From contig NZ_JASZ02000030.1 in NCBI RefSeq assembly GCF_000735695.2, forward strand, positions 1 to 55,296: a stretch of 55,296 nt of DNA, in the 5' to 3' direction. Position numbers and translations under genes: made by a program. The notes below the pieces were generated by a model. That model had not been told where the DNA came from and did no database searches. It saw only the letters and a program-made list of their open reading frames with translations. This stretch comes from Kaistella haifensis DSM 19056 (lineage in GTDB: Bacteria > Bacteroidota > Bacteroidia > Flavobacteriales > Weeksellaceae). Shown in pieces: positions 26,909-39,369 of this stretch. Within the stretch, counting starts at the first letter, position 1; the number at the start of each line of letters is the position of its first letter.

Positions 26909-27040
26909 TTTTAGAAAAGGGAATTGTGTGTAAATCACAAACTGTCCCCGCAACTGTAAATCACGCAAAAAATTGTTTCGAATAAAACCACTGGAAACGG
27001 GAAGGTGAAAACAATGTGAAAGTCAGGAGACCTTGCTAAA
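26909..27040 (+). ncRNA. Cobalamin (AdoCbl) riboswitch
   Basis: The leader contains the conserved pieces in order: GGGAA with AATCACAAACTGTCCCCGC, then CAACTGTAA, CCACTGG, CGGGAAGGTG, and GTCAGGAGACC at about 27021-27031. This is the B12-box layout of the cobalamin riboswitch. It lies about 115 nt before the receptor gene. The tail 27041-27155 can fold into an expression platform; a GC-containing stretch with complementary GCTTT/AAAGC-type pieces is present at about 27056-27070, but I cannot resolve whether control is by termination or translation. High vitamin B12 should switch the downstream receptor off. Confidence 0.93.
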
Positions 27041-27155
27041 AGCACGATTATTAAACGCTTTCGGAGGAAAAGTCGTGAATTGCTGAATGTTCAGTTCAGT
27101 ACTTTTACCTACATTTTTTTCCGATAAGTAAACCTTTAACTCAATTTAATTTTTA

Positions 27156-29069
27156 ATGAAAAAAAGATTAATTTTTGTTGGAGCAATGCTTGTCGTAAGT
27201 TCAAGTATTTTTGCCCAACAAGAAAACGAAACCCAAATCGAGGAAATCACTATTGCCTCCAAAACCAAACAACAGCTTTACAAAACCGGAAAAAATGTAC
27301 AGCTGATTACCGAAAAAGATCTGGAAAAATACAAAGGCCAGGATCTTCCGAATGTGTTGAACCAAATTGCAGGGTTTCAAATCACTGGTAACCAAAACAA
27401 CAACCAAGAACCAAAATCACTGAAAATTCGTGGCGGAAAAAGTGCCAATGTACTAATTCTTATCGATGGAGTTCCGTTGAAAGACGTCACTGGAAACGAT
27501 TATGTAGTTTCCGATTTGCGACTGATTGCTTTGGAAAACATTGAAAGTCTGGAAATTTTGAACGGCGCGTCTTCGGTACTTTATGGAAGCAACGCGACGG
27601 TTTCTGTCATTAATATTAAAACGAAAAAATCTTCTGATAAAAAGATTGAAGGCCTTTTGGGAGCGAGAGCTGGATCTTTTTCAACCTTTGCGCAAAATGC
27701 TTTGGTTAAAGGAAAAATCAATCAATTCAATTATCAAGTTTCCGGGTTTAACGAAAAATCGCAAGGACTTTCGTCCGCGGAAGGCGAAAATTTCGAGAAA
27801 GATGGTTTTGAAAAACAGAACATCAATGCCAATTTTGGTTACGCCACCGAAAACTTCAATATCAACATCAACGGAGGTTGGAATCACCATCTTTTCAGCT
27901 ATGACGAAGGCGCTTTCACGGATGGAAAATACCGCTCCGATGACCAACAAAGCTATATCGGCGGTAACGCAAATTACAAATACAAAAACGGCGAAATCAC
28001 TTTGAATACTAGGTTTTCTGGGAATGAAAGATTGGGACAAAACTTCGTGGGCAACGAATACCAAGATCAGTTTTCCTACACCGGGCGTAATTTTTTCACC
28101 GAATTATTTAATCATTATAAGTTTTCAGAAAACATCAGTTTCACCGCCGGAATTCAGTTCGAAGACCAAAAAATGGGAGCCAAATCGCTTCCTTGGGGAG
28201 CAACTTCTTTGGTTGAAGATTTAAATAGAAACGATACCAAAACCAACACTTTCGATGCTTTTGCCAACGTTAATTTGAAATATCAATTCCTAAATTTGGA
28301 TGCGGGAGCCAGAATGACCGATCATTCCAAGTTCGGAAATCATTGGGTTTATAGCGTAAATCCTTATATTTTAAAAGAATTGGAAACGTTGTATTTCAAA
28401 GTTGGATATTCCTATTCCACCGCGTTTATTGCACCGACGCTTTATCAAAATTATGGTTCGTTGCCTTATGTTTTAGCTAATTTCGACCTGAAACCGGAAA
28501 CTAATTCTTCCCATGAAATCGATTTAAGCTTGGGTAAAAAAGACCAAAGTATTGTTTTCAATGCAAGTCTTTTCCAAAGATCAGAAAAAGATGCTTTCGC
28601 CTACGAAACGGTAGATTTCACCACTTTTGCAGGTCAATATAAAAATGTTGGCGACAATAAAGTGAAAGGTTTTGAACTGGGTTTGAAATATCAACTAAAC
28701 GAAATGATCAATTTCGGTGGGAATTTTAGTTTTGTGGAAAAAGACAAAGAAGCGACCATGCTGAGACAACCAAAACAGCGCGTCAATTCTTTCCTCGAAA
28801 TCCTTCCTTTTGCTTCCACAAGAATTAATTTGAGCCATCAGTTTGTTTCCAAAAGAATGGATTCTTACTACAATTCGGCAACTTTTGCTGTTGATCGCGT
28901 AGAATTGGAAAGCTATAATTTATTTAATTTAAACATTAATCAGAAAATCAATTCCAAAATTGAGGGCTATTTGAATATCGGGAATCTTTTCAATACTTCT
29001 TATGTCGATGTTGTTGGATTTACCACAAAACCAAGAAATTACACCGTTGGCGTGAATTATAAATTCTAA
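27156..29069 (+). CDS. btuB: TonB-dependent receptor for cobalamin (BtuB-like)
   Basis: A 637-aa outer-membrane receptor. The signal peptide is residues 1-20 (cleaved after SSSIFA). The plug domain (about 30-150) shows TEKDLEKYKGQDLPNVLNQI and the conserved LIDGVPLKD, then SLEILNGASSVLYGSNA. The rest is a 22-strand barrel that ends NYTVGVNYKF with a terminal phenylalanine, needed for BAM insertion. Substrate assignment comes from the cobalamin riboswitch in front of it and its BtuB-like size. Import into the periplasm needs TonB-ExbBD encoded elsewhere. Confidence 0.92.
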   Translation: MKKRLIFVGAMLVVSSSIFAQQENETQIEEITIASKTKQQLYKTGKNVQLITEKDLEKYKGQDLPNVLNQIAGFQITGNQNNNQEPKSLKIRGGKSANVLILIDGVPLKDVTGNDYVVSDLRLIALENIESLEILNGASSVLYGSNATVSVINIKTKKSSDKKIEGLLGARAGSFSTFAQNALVKGKINQFNYQVSGFNEKSQGLSSAEGENFEKDGFEKQNINANFGYATENFNININGGWNHHLFSYDEGAFTDGKYRSDDQQSYIGGNANYKYKNGEITLNTRFSGNERLGQNFVGNEYQDQFSYTGRNFFTELFNHYKFSENISFTAGIQFEDQKMGAKSLPWGATSLVEDLNRNDTKTNTFDAFANVNLKYQFLNLDAGARMTDHSKFGNHWVYSVNPYILKELETLYFKVGYSYSTAFIAPTLYQNYGSLPYVLANFDLKPETNSSHEIDLSLGKKDQSIVFNASLFQRSEKDAFAYETVDFTTFAGQYKNVGDNKVKGFELGLKYQLNEMINFGGNFSFVEKDKEATMLRQPKQRVNSFLEILPFASTRINLSHQFVSKRMDSYYNSATFAVDRVELESYNLFNLNINQKINSKIEGYLNIGNLFNTSYVDVVGFTTKPRNYTVGVNYKF

Positions 29070-29092
29070 ATTTTAAGGTTATATTGTTAAAA

Positions 29093-29129
29093 AAACACGG
29101 GCGCTTTTACTGCGTCCGTGTTTGTTTTT
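29093..29129 (+). terminator. btuB terminator
   Basis: AAACACGGGCGC (29093-29104) pairs with GCGTCCGTGTTT (29112-29123) with one G-T pair, followed by GTTTTTTG. It ends the riboswitch-btuB transcript. The rest of the gap to the convergent gene (29130-29290) is AT-rich with nothing recognised. Confidence 0.85.
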
Positions 29130-29290
29130 TGTTAAAATTACAATTGCAAAAGCAACAAAAACTTTTTTAAGTTATTCAAAAGTTTGCAAAACCATTCAAC
29201 ATAAGAATTTCTACTTTTTCATTCTTTTGGATGACTTTCTAAAATCACTATTTTTTGTAAATCTTTTGTGGTAAAAAAATTTCGCTTTAC

Positions 29291-30712
29291 TTAAACAAGC
29301 TTCAATCCCAATATTTCCGCTTCTTTGATAACGAAATTTCGGGCTTGGTCTTTATCATTTTCAATTTCACCTTCCAAGATCGCTTCTTTCACTTTTTCCT
29401 TTAAAATCCCGATTTCTCTTCCGGGTTTTAGGTTGAAAAGCTCCATGATTTCTTCTCCCGAAATCGGCGGTTGGAAATTACGAACCTGATCTTTTTCCTC
29501 TACTTCCTTTATTTTCTGAGCAACATATTCAAAGTTTTTCTTGAATTTTTGCTGTTTCGATGCATTTTTCGTGGTAATATCTGCTTTGCAAAGCGTGAAA
29601 AGATCCTCCAAATCATCACCAGAATCAAAAAGTAATCGTCGCAATGCTGAATCCGAAGTTCCATCATCAATTAATGCAATCGGTCGTGACGATAGCTTCA
29701 CCATTTTTTGCACATATTTCATATCGCTTCCCATCGGTAATTTCAGGCGGTAGAAAAGACTTTTCACCATTTTTGATCCCAAAAATTCGTGTCCATGAAA
29801 AGTCCAGCCGGTTCCTTCCACGAATTTTTTGGTGGGTGCTTTTCCGATATCGTGAAGCAAAGCCGCCCAACGAAGCCAAAGATTTTCGGTATTTTTCGAA
29901 ATATTATCAACCACTTCCAGCGTATGCCAGAAATTGTCTTTATGCGTTTGTCCTTCTACTTCCTCAATACCTCGCAACGCCGTTAATTCAGGAATAATTA
30001 TGGGTAAAAGTCCTGTTTCTTCGAGCAATTTCAAACCAGTTGACGGTTTTTCGGAAAGCATGATTTTGTTAAATTCCACCATAATTCTTTCCATGGAAAC
30101 AATTTTGATTCTTTCCGCTTCCTTCTGGATTGCCCGAAGTGAATGTTCTTCGATTTTAAAATTTAAAGTGGAAGCAAAGCGAATCGCCCTCATCATCCTC
30201 AAAGGATCATCGGAATAGGTCTGGCTTGGCTCCAATGGAGTTCGAATAATTTTATTTTGGATATCTGAAATTCCATTGAACGGATCGATCAGTTCACCGA
30301 AACTATCCTTGTTTAGGGAAATCGCTAATGCATTAATGGTGAAATCTCTGCGTTTTTGGTCATCTTCCAAAGTTCCGATTTCAACCGATGGTTTTCGGGA
30401 ATTTTCGGCATAGCTTTCTTTTCGGGCACCTACGAACTCCAAATCTAAACCTTCGTGTTTGAACATTGCGGTCCCGTAATTTTTGAAAACGGAAACCTTT
30501 AATTTTGGATTGATTTCTTTGGCAACCGCTTTGGCGAGATCCATCCCATTTCCTTCGGTAACAAAATCGATATCTGTAGGAGCTTTTCTTTTCATAAGAA
30601 GGTCTCGCACATAGCCGCCCACGATAAAAACGGACTGGCTGTTTTTTTCTGCAGTTTCAGAAATGAGTTTGAAAAGCTTGAAATTTTTATTTTGAGTAAT
30701 ATTAATAAGCAT
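29291..30712 (-). CDS. cca: CCA tRNA nucleotidyltransferase (HD-domain type)
   Basis: A 473-aa class II nucleotidyltransferase that adds or repairs the 3' CCA of tRNAs. Visible: GGYVRD (residues 32-37), the metal-binding pair D47-x-D49 (PTDIDFV), the RRDF flexible loop, the nucleotide-recognition segment ending LRMMRAIRFA, and a C-terminal HD domain (LLHDIGKAP). The start at 30712 (MLINITQNK) is used: the frame stays open to 30922, but that part reads against the upstream small gene and lacks family similarity. It is 73 nt after the small gene and probably co-transcribed. Confidence 0.93.
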   Translation of the reverse strand: MLINITQNKNFKLFKLISETAEKNSQSVFIVGGYVRDLLMKRKAPTDIDFVTEGNGMDLAKAVAKEINPKLKVSVFKNYGTAMFKHEGLDLEFVGARKESYAENSRKPSVEIGTLEDDQKRRDFTINALAISLNKDSFGELIDPFNGISDIQNKIIRTPLEPSQTYSDDPLRMMRAIRFASTLNFKIEEHSLRAIQKEAERIKIVSMERIMVEFNKIMLSEKPSTGLKLLEETGLLPIIIPELTALRGIEEVEGQTHKDNFWHTLEVVDNISKNTENLWLRWAALLHDIGKAPTKKFVEGTGWTFHGHEFLGSKMVKSLFYRLKLPMGSDMKYVQKMVKLSSRPIALIDDGTSDSALRRLLFDSGDDLEDLFTLCKADITTKNASKQQKFKKNFEYVAQKIKEVEEKDQVRNFQPPISGEEIMELFNLKPGREIGILKEKVKEAILEGEIENDKDQARNFVIKEAEILGLKLV

Positions 30713-30785
30713 AGCAGGAATTCCGATCCCGGAAAATTTCTGCAAAGATAACAAAATAGAAAAACCTGCATTTCTGCAGCTTCGT

Positions 30786-31037
30786 TTATTGTATTTTTTT
30801 ATTTTCATCGATGAGCCAATCATCGATTTCTTCTTCGAGGTACGAAGTCTGGAGTTTGATCGCATCCAGAAAATCATCGGGGATATTTGAAATGTCCGTA
30901 TTCTCCAGATTCCATAATTCATCGGACATCAATTCGTACTCGGAATAAATTCTTTTGAATCTCGGACTTTCCTTTTCCAAAGCTTCAATTTTTTGCTTGT
31001 GCGGAGTAAATTTTCGGTACTTTCTAGGAGTGTTCAT
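30786..31037 (-). CDS. Conserved small acidic protein of unknown function
   Basis: An 83-aa soluble protein, highly charged and helical, starting MNTPRKYRKFTPHKQK and rich in Glu and Asp towards the C-terminus. It has no signal, membrane segment or recognised domain. Its position 73 nt before cca suggests co-transcription. It looks like a small flavobacterial conserved hypothetical; I do not recognise a function. The gap 31038-31228 contains its own promoter region (AT-rich, divergent from the next operon). Confidence 0.6.
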   Translation of the reverse strand: MNTPRKYRKFTPHKQKIEALEKESPRFKRIYSEYELMSDELWNLENTDISNIPDDFLDAIKLQTSYLEEEIDDWLIDENKKIQ

Positions 31038-31228
31038 GAGTTTTGCGTTTAGTTTTTATCGAAAAAAAATTGTTCAATTTGGTGTTCTAAGATAAAAACC
31101 ATTCTCACAAACGATTGAAAATGAAAATTTTATCAGATAATATTTCTTATTTGGAAAAATAAAGTTATACATATTTTCGAAATAAAAAAATATTTTAACA
31201 AGTTTTCTTATTGTTTAACATATAGTTA

Positions 31229-31236
31229 TAAATTTG
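31229..31236 (+). promoter_or_regulatory. -7 box TAAATTTG for the GtrA-like gene
   Basis: The sequence TAAATTTG fits TAnnTTTG and lies 16 nt before the ATG at 31252. It overlaps the alternative TTG start at 31234, which argues for the ATG start. The -33 element is not clear. Confidence 0.45.
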
Positions 31237-31251
31237 CACATACTCTTTTTT

Positions 31252-31710
31252 ATGAAAGAACTTTTAATAAAACAGAAACAGGTTTTGTTTTTCATTATTG
31301 CTGGTGCACTGAGTGCTGTTGTAGAAATCGGTTCGTTCAAAATACTGAGTTTATATTTGCCGAAAATATTTATTCATGAGAATAATTTTCATGGGATTCA
31401 CTATCCCTTAAGCAATATTTTTTCGACATGTTGCGGAATTGTTACCAATTATTTTCTTAGTATTTGGTTTGTTTTCGAACGGGGAAAACATTCCAAAAGA
31501 AAAGAATTTGCTTATTTCATGTCGGTTTCTTTTTTATCAACGATTTTGAGTTTAATTGTTTTTCAAATGTTTTTCCGTTTTGTATTTACGGACGTTATCA
31601 ATTTAGGATTTTTTGTATTTAGCCAGGAAATGATTAGTAAAATTGCGGCAATATTATTGGTTTCAATGTTGAATTACACCGTAAAAAAGAAGATGATTTT
31701 TAACGGATAA
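31252..31710 (+). CDS. GtrA-family membrane protein
   Basis: A 152-aa protein with four membrane segments (residues about 9-30, 48-68, 79-102 and 116-138). It has the GtrA-like features: N-terminal FFIIAGALSAVVEIGSF, central NYFLSIWFVFERG, and the C-terminal LNYTVKKKMIF. GtrA proteins are thought to take part in export of polyprenyl-linked sugars or in cell-wall glycan modification. The ATG at 31252 is preferred over a TTG 18 nt upstream. It is followed 25 nt later by the acyltransferase. Confidence 0.8.
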   Translation: MKELLIKQKQVLFFIIAGALSAVVEIGSFKILSLYLPKIFIHENNFHGIHYPLSNIFSTCCGIVTNYFLSIWFVFERGKHSKRKEFAYFMSVSFLSTILSLIVFQMFFRFVFTDVINLGFFVFSQEMISKIAAILLVSMLNYTVKKKMIFNG

Positions 31711-31735
31711 TTTCCTCAGAAAAAGAAAAAATTAA

Positions 31736-32461
31736 ATGAAAAAAATCTTGAATTATATATGGCGTGGCTGGATGATTATCTTGGGAACTGTGCTTACCAT
31801 CATCCTAGGAATCCCGGTTTTGTTGCTATCAATAAGGAAAAAAGATTACAAATATGCTTACCAATTTATCCGACTTTGGTGTTTTGGAATGTTTTACGGA
31901 ATGGGATTTCGCTACGAACTGAAAAAACTGACCGATAAAAAAATTGATAAAAACACGCAATACGTTTTCATATCAAACCACACCTCGATTACGGATGTGA
32001 TGCTTCCCTGTATTTTAATGCCGAACCATCCGCTTTGCTATGTTGGAAAAAAGGAATTGGTGAAGATCCCGATTTTTGGCACCATTTACAAAAGGATCTG
32101 CGTGATAGTGGACAGAAATTCTGCAAAAAGCCGCGCCGATGTTTACCGAAGATGCGCCGAACGTATGGAAGAAGGCCAAAGCATCGTTATTTTTCCTGAA
32201 GGTGGCGTTCCGGATGATACTTCAGTGGTTTTGGATCATTTCAAAGATGGCGCGTTTATTTTGGCTTCAAAACATCACTCTCCTTTGGCGGTATTCACGT
32301 TTGTTGGGTTAAAGGAAATGTTTCCGTTTGATTATTCGAAAGGTTTTCCGGGTAAGGTGAAGGTCTATTTTAATGATATTTTGCCTCCAGACAAATCGAC
32401 AAGTGACCTAAAAGCGCTGGCTTATAGCGCAATAAAAAAGACTTTGGAAAACTCAATTTGA
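31736..32461 (+). CDS. plsC: 1-acyl-sn-glycerol-3-phosphate acyltransferase
   Basis: A 241-aa PlsC-family acyltransferase making phosphatidic acid. The catalytic NHxxxxD box is in ISNHTSITDVMLP (residues about 80-86), the second motif around FGTIYKRICVIVDR, and the phosphate-binding FPEGG in IVIFPEGGVPDDTS. A single N-terminal membrane segment (about 10-32) anchors it. Some relatives acylate lipid A-like or aminolipids, so substrate details are open. Confidence 0.9.
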   Translation: MKKILNYIWRGWMIILGTVLTIILGIPVLLLSIRKKDYKYAYQFIRLWCFGMFYGMGFRYELKKLTDKKIDKNTQYVFISNHTSITDVMLPCILMPNHPLCYVGKKELVKIPIFGTIYKRICVIVDRNSAKSRADVYRRCAERMEEGQSIVIFPEGGVPDDTSVVLDHFKDGAFILASKHHSPLAVFTFVGLKEMFPFDYSKGFPGKVKVYFNDILPPDKSTSDLKALAYSAIKKTLENSI

Positions 32462-32474
32462 GAAAATAAATAGT

Positions 32475-32482
32475 TATATTTG
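32475..32482 (+). promoter_or_regulatory. -7 box TATATTTG for the MFS transporter
   Basis: TATATTTG matches TAnnTTTG and lies 23 nt before the start codon at 32506. It sits in the 44-bp gap after plsC. Confidence 0.5.
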
Positions 32483-32505
32483 TTTTTAAGAAATTATAAA
32501 CAAAT

Positions 32506-34275
32506 ATGTCATCTAAAAATCAACCAACAAATTATCCTGCATTATACACTTTAATTTTAGTGTTTTTTTTCTGGGGTTTTATTGCAGCGGGAAATAGTAT
32601 TTTCATTCCTTTCTGTAAAAATTACTTTTCTTTAGATCAGTTCCAATCGCAGCTTATCGACTTTGCATTTTATACCGCTTATTTTCTTGGAGCATTATTG
32701 TTATTTATTTTTAGTACGATTAAAGGATATGACATTATCGGAAAATGGGGCTATAAAAAAAGTATAGTTTACGGACTATTGCTTTCAGCAGTAGGCGCAG
32801 CAGTGATGATTGTTGCGGTAAAAGGCAATTTTTATTATGGCATGCTGATAGGGTTGTTCGTGGTTGCGCTAGGTTTTTCGATTCAACAAACTGCGGCGAA
32901 TCCATTTGCTATTTTATTGGGAGATCCCAAAACTGGCGCAAGTAGGCAAAATCTGGCGGGCGGAATAAATTCTTTTGGTACTTCAATTGGCCCTATCATT
33001 GTGGGTCTTGCGCTTTTTGGCACCACCGCAACGGTAGATGATGATCAGATAAAACATTTGACTCTGGATAAAGTTATTTTATTATATACGGCAGTTGGTG
33101 CTCTATTTATTATTGCGGCTGGTATATTCTATTTCTCTAAAAAGCTTCCTGCCGGTATCTCATCAGAACAAATAGAAAAAGCTGGAAAAGCCAGAACGAA
33201 TTTAATCATAATGAGCTTATTGGTTCTCATTTGTTTTGTGCCTGTTTTTGCGACTTACAATTCTGACGAAGCAAAAAAAATTGAAGTGTTAAATAAAGAT
33301 ATAAACACCCTAAAAACTGCGTTATTAGAAGAAAAAGATTTTGCTAAAAAAGAATTAATAAATCAAAGTATTGGAACAAAAAATACTGAGTTACAAACCA
33401 TAAAACATCCGCTGGAAAAAACGAGGATGATTTATTTGATTGGTGCTTTATTAGCGGTAGTTGCTTCGCTTGTGTTTGCAAATTTCAGTGCAAAGAAAAA
33501 TCCTGAAGGTTGGGGAGCAATGAAATATCCACAACTTGTATTAGGAATGATTGCAATCCTTGCCTATGTTGGTGTAGAAGTAGCAATTGGGAGTAATTTA
33601 GGAGAATTACTAAGTTTACCAGAATTTGGGGGATATCAATCATCAGATTTGGCACCGTACATTTCAATGTACTGGGGCAGTTTAATGATCGGTCGATGGA
33701 CAGGAGCAATAAGCGTTTTTAATTTATCGAAACAGCAACAAATCATCGCAACCATCGTAGTACCTCTCATCGCATTTTTGGTGATCATCGGCATTAATAC
33801 AGTTGCACAAAAAGATATGTCGCATCTTTATCTTTATGTAATTTGTGTTGCCATACAAATTTGCCTATTTCTGCTCACCAAGAGCAAGCCAGCATTAACC
33901 TTAATAATATTTGGACTATTTGGAGTAACGGCAATGATTATTGGTTTGTTAACAACCGGAAATATTGCGATTTATGCGTTTCTTTCCGGAGGTTTAGCTT
34001 GTAGTATTATGTGGCCTTCAATTTTTGCTTTGGCGGTTACCGGTCTTGGAAAGTACACGGCACAAGGTTCGGCATTCTTAGTAATGATGATCTTAGGAGG
34101 TGGGATTATTCCTCCACTACAAGGCAAATTATCGGATATTATCGGTATTCACAATTCCTATATTATTCCGGTATTCTGCTTCGTATATATTACATTGTTT
34201 GCCTATTTGGCTAAAAAAGCACTTAGCAATCAAGGGATCGACGTTGACGATTTAGAAAATGAAAATGCACACTAA
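32506..34275 (+). CDS. Sugar MFS transporter (fucose permease-like)
   Basis: A 589-aa major-facilitator protein of the FucP/sugar:H+ symporter group. The first half starts with [20 protein letters not shown] and has the conserved [18 protein letters not shown] with the NPF motif near TM4. The second half resumes at [18 protein letters not shown] and includes [18 protein letters not shown] and [18 protein letters not shown]. An unusual charged insertion of about 60 residues (roughly 255-310) lies between the halves and accounts for the larger size. Substrate cannot be fixed from sequence; fucose, glucose or galactose are possible. Confidence 0.85.
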   Translation: MSSKNQPTNYPALYTLILVFFFWGFIAAGNSIFIPFCKNYFSLDQFQSQLIDFAFYTAYFLGALLLFIFSTIKGYDIIGKWGYKKSIVYGLLLSAVGAAVMIVAVKGNFYYGMLIGLFVVALGFSIQQTAANPFAILLGDPKTGASRQNLAGGINSFGTSIGPIIVGLALFGTTATVDDDQIKHLTLDKVILLYTAVGALFIIAAGIFYFSKKLPAGISSEQIEKAGKARTNLIIMSLLVLICFVPVFATYNSDEAKKIEVLNKDINTLKTALLEEKDFAKKELINQSIGTKNTELQTIKHPLEKTRMIYLIGALLAVVASLVFANFSAKKNPEGWGAMKYPQLVLGMIAILAYVGVEVAIGSNLGELLSLPEFGGYQSSDLAPYISMYWGSLMIGRWTGAISVFNLSKQQQIIATIVVPLIAFLVIIGINTVAQKDMSHLYLYVICVAIQICLFLLTKSKPALTLIIFGLFGVTAMIIGLLTTGNIAIYAFLSGGLACSIMWPSIFALAVTGLGKYTAQGSAFLVMMILGGGIIPPLQGKLSDIIGIHNSYIIPVFCFVYITLFAYLAKKALSNQGIDVDDLENENAH

Positions 34276-35329
34276 TCGATCATATTATCAAAGAAAAAGG
34301 TTTTGGGCGGGTATTCTACTTGCCCAATTTCTTTTGTTCTACTTATTCTCGAAAATACCTTTTTTCATCAACGTGTTCTCGAGTTTTTTTGAATGGCAAA
34401 AGACAACTCATCAAAAACTATTTGCGCCAATACCATTTTCTGTAGGTGATATTTTCTATGTTATTTTAGCAGCAACGATTCTTATATTTCTATTTAAAAT
34501 TTTAAAGAAGAAAACCCGAAACACTTATTTAGTAAAGCTTTTAGTCATTTTAAATTTGGTTTATTTCAGCTACCAAATTTTCTGGGGACAACTCTACTTT
34601 CAGAAACCCCTTATCGAAAAATTACCACCCGAAGAAATCTCTTTGGAAGAAACAAAATCTTTAACCTTAAAATACCTTAATCTTTGTAAACAGACCCGTG
34701 AATTGGTAAAAGAAGACGAAAACGGGGTTTTCAAAATACAGGATTTATCAACGATAGAATCCGAAATTCTGTCTCAACAAAAACAGTTTCCCAAGTTTCT
34801 CATCGGGAAGAAAAGCACAATAATCAATAATTTCAAACCCAGTTTATTTCGCATAATTATGAGTTATAGCGGGATTTTGGGTTACTATAATCCATTTACC
34901 GCAGAAGCGCAGTACAATGCAGAATTGCCCTCCACTCATATTCCTTTTACTTTGGCTCACGAAAGTGCGCATCAATTGGGTTTTGCCAGAGAGCAAGAAG
35001 CCAATTTTATCGGTTATCTTTTAGGCAAAAATTCCAAAAATTCGGAATTGAAATACAGTGTTGAGTATTTTGTTTTGAGGTCTTTATTGAACTCATTAGT
35101 AGAAAAAAATCCTCAATTTGTGAAGAAAGTACTTGAAGATTACTCACCTGCGATGAAAAGAGATCGAATTCATGAAAAAATGTTTGCCCAAAAACACGAT
35201 GGAATTCTTTCAATTTTCTTCGACCTCAGCAATGATCTATTCCTGAAAAGCAACCAACAACAAGGTAGCATCACCTACTCCTATTTTGTAGATTTGATGG
35301 TGCGTTACGAGAGACTGAACAAGTCATAA
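34259..35329 (+). CDS. DUF3810 membrane metalloprotease
   Basis: A 356-aa protein with three N-terminal membrane helices (residues about 17-38, 58-82 and 90-110) and an extracytoplasmic domain. The zinc motif HESAH with a downstream glutamate ([18 protein letters not shown], HExxH plus E) is near 235-255 and makes it a gluzincin-like peptidase of the DUF3810 family, common in Bacteroidota. Its start overlaps the MFS gene by 17 nt, so the two are coupled. Substrate is unknown. Confidence 0.85.
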   Translation: MKMHTNRSYYQRKRFWAGILLAQFLLFYLFSKIPFFINVFSSFFEWQKTTHQKLFAPIPFSVGDIFYVILAATILIFLFKILKKKTRNTYLVKLLVILNLVYFSYQIFWGQLYFQKPLIEKLPPEEISLEETKSLTLKYLNLCKQTRELVKEDENGVFKIQDLSTIESEILSQQKQFPKFLIGKKSTIINNFKPSLFRIIMSYSGILGYYNPFTAEAQYNAELPSTHIPFTLAHESAHQLGFAREQEANFIGYLLGKNSKNSELKYSVEYFVLRSLLNSLVEKNPQFVKKVLEDYSPAMKRDRIHEKMFAQKHDGILSIFFDLSNDLFLKSNQQQGSITYSYFVDLMVRYERLNKS

Positions 35330-35648
35330 AAACAAAAAAGAATCGCATCTTGCGACACGATTCTAAAAACACAAATGATGAAAAAAAATTTATTGTCTTT
35401 TTGATAATTGACATCATCTCTAAGACGGCGTAAAATTAATACTTATCTTTAAACTTACAAAATTATTGGAGCAAAAAACTATCACAAATTATGTTAAATA
35501 AATTTTTCTGCTAAAAATTTGAATGTCGAACAATTATAACGAATAATCTTAAATTAGAAATTCTATAACAGGTTCGAAGAAAATACCATTGAACAACCGA
35601 ATAATTTTCATGCCTATTTTTGGAGTCGAAACATGGTTGATGTAAACT

Positions 35649-35679
35649 AAAAAAGCCCAGCAAATGCTGAGCTTTTTTT
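35649..35679. terminator. Bidirectional terminator next to the tRNA remnant
   Basis: AAAAAAGCCCAGCA (about 35650-35663) pairs with TGCTGAGCTTTTTT (35665-35678). On the minus strand it directly follows the tRNA 3' end, so it is probably the native terminator of that tRNA gene. Confidence 0.75.
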
Positions 35680-35680
35680 G

Positions 35681-35696
35681 TAGCGAAGACGGGAGT
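35681..35696 (-). pseudogene. 3' end of a tRNA gene (probable attachment-site remnant)
   Basis: On the minus strand the bases read ACTCCCGTCTTCGCTA. This parses as the end of the T-loop (ACT), the 3' side of the T-stem (CCCGT), the 3' acceptor strand (CTTCGCT) and discriminator A, followed by a terminator. The rest of the tRNA is missing: from 35697 the sequence changes to AT-rich island DNA. Integrases often use tRNA 3' ends, so this is a likely attR/attL core. The amino acid is unknown (predicted 5' acceptor AGCGAAG). Confidence 0.5.
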
Positions 35697-35807
35697 ATAG
35701 ATTAATTTCAATAAACAACCATAAATATTTATTTTATTGTTTTTTAACATTTTACAATATTTTATAACACAATGAAAAACATTAAAACCCAATGAACAAT
35801 CCCAAAT

Positions 35808-38337
<2,530 letters not shown>

Positions 38338-38363
38338 TCTAAGCTGTAAAAATCACGGATAAA

Positions 38364-39362
38364 TTAAAATGAACTTAAATCAAAAGCGTAAGTATAATCA
38401 ATCAAGGCATTGTCTTCCTGATTTTTAAGCCACGCTGTTTCTTTATGACTAATCTCCACCACTTCTTTGGTAGTTTTCCCTTTAAAAAATCTACAAACAT
38501 TTTGCAATGTTTTTAGTTCATCTTCCGAAAACGACTGCCAATCTGAAAGCTTCTCGTCTCCTAAAAGGAACTGTTCGCCTACTTTACCATCCGGATATTC
38601 TATGTATTTTATTTTTACAAAACTATCCTTTTCCATTTTTTCAAAAAGACTTCTGAAGTTATCCGGAACCGGACCTCTTGCTATGGCTGCGTATCGGCAA
38701 CCTGATATTGAAGAACCAAAATTTTTATATTGCAAAAAATCAGAATAAAAAAGTAATTTATTTAATAATGTTTTTTGTGGTTTCAAATTTTTAGCAAAGT
38801 ATGCAACCATGGTTGCTAACCTGTTATAATCCGGCGATTTGTAACCCGTAAAGGGGCTTGGTTCTTTACCACCCAATAAAAACTCTTCAAAGGAAAAATC
38901 ATCTTCAAAACCTACAAGTTTTGCATTGATTTTTGTAATTATTGATTTATAGTCTTTCTCCTTAATTATTGCTTTATTGCTTTCCAACATGTTTTTGAAA
39001 ACAAAAGGACTGTCCGCTAAACGTATTGCCTTTGCATTCGAAATACTGGGAATTTCTCCATTTTCATAGAGAGCATACTGATTAGGACCAAAACCAAACA
39101 GTTCGCTCATTTTTGCAGCAGACAAGCCATATTTCTGACGAAGTTTTTTAATTTCTTCCGGGAACGGAATGTTATTCAATTCCCGGTATTTGTTATAAAT
39201 CTGACGAAGGTTAACTTCATCTAATTCTGTGGTTACCACACTTTGTTTCGTGTCTTCACAATAATAACTAAGGTTTGTGTATTCGATTTCCTGTTTTCTG
39301 AAACTTACTTTTCTTGATTCTTTTTGTAGTTTCATTTCTTTTCCCGTGAAAGGACTTTTCAT
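38364..39362 (-). CDS. MqsA-like antitoxin with HTH and Panacea (SocA/DUF4065) domain
   Basis: A 332-aa antitoxin. The N-terminal about 65 residues (SPFTGKEMKLQ) resemble the MqsA head but lack its zinc-binding cysteine pairs. Residues about 74-125 form an XRE-type HTH (IKKLRQKYGLSAAKMSELFG). Residues about 180-320 form the Panacea/DUF4065 domain (YNRLATMVAYFAKN, LLNKLLFYSDFLQYKNFG, SCRYAAIARGPVP-like). Panacea is a known neutralisation module shared by many unrelated antitoxins. It follows the MqsR toxin by 7 nt. It should bind the toxin and repress the operon. Confidence 0.85.
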   Translation of the reverse strand: MKSPFTGKEMKLQKESRKVSFRKQEIEYTNLSYYCEDTKQSVVTTELDEVNLRQIYNKYRELNNIPFPEEIKKLRQKYGLSAAKMSELFGFGPNQYALYENGEIPSISNAKAIRLADSPFVFKNMLESNKAIIKEKDYKSIITKINAKLVGFEDDFSFEEFLLGGKEPSPFTGYKSPDYNRLATMVAYFAKNLKPQKTLLNKLLFYSDFLQYKNFGSSISGCRYAAIARGPVPDNFRSLFEKMEKDSFVKIKYIEYPDGKVGEQFLLGDEKLSDWQSFSEDELKTLQNVCRFFKGKTTKEVVEISHKETAWLKNQEDNALIDYTYAFDLSSF

Positions 39363-39369
39363 AATGTTC

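Noticed and set aside
30713..30922. N-terminal extension of the CCA transferase
   Set aside because: It overlaps the small upstream gene and shows no family similarity; the conserved N-terminus starts at 30712.
35511..35792. Minus-strand frame of 93 codons
   Set aside because: It runs through a terminator and the tRNA remnant and has no recognisable domain.
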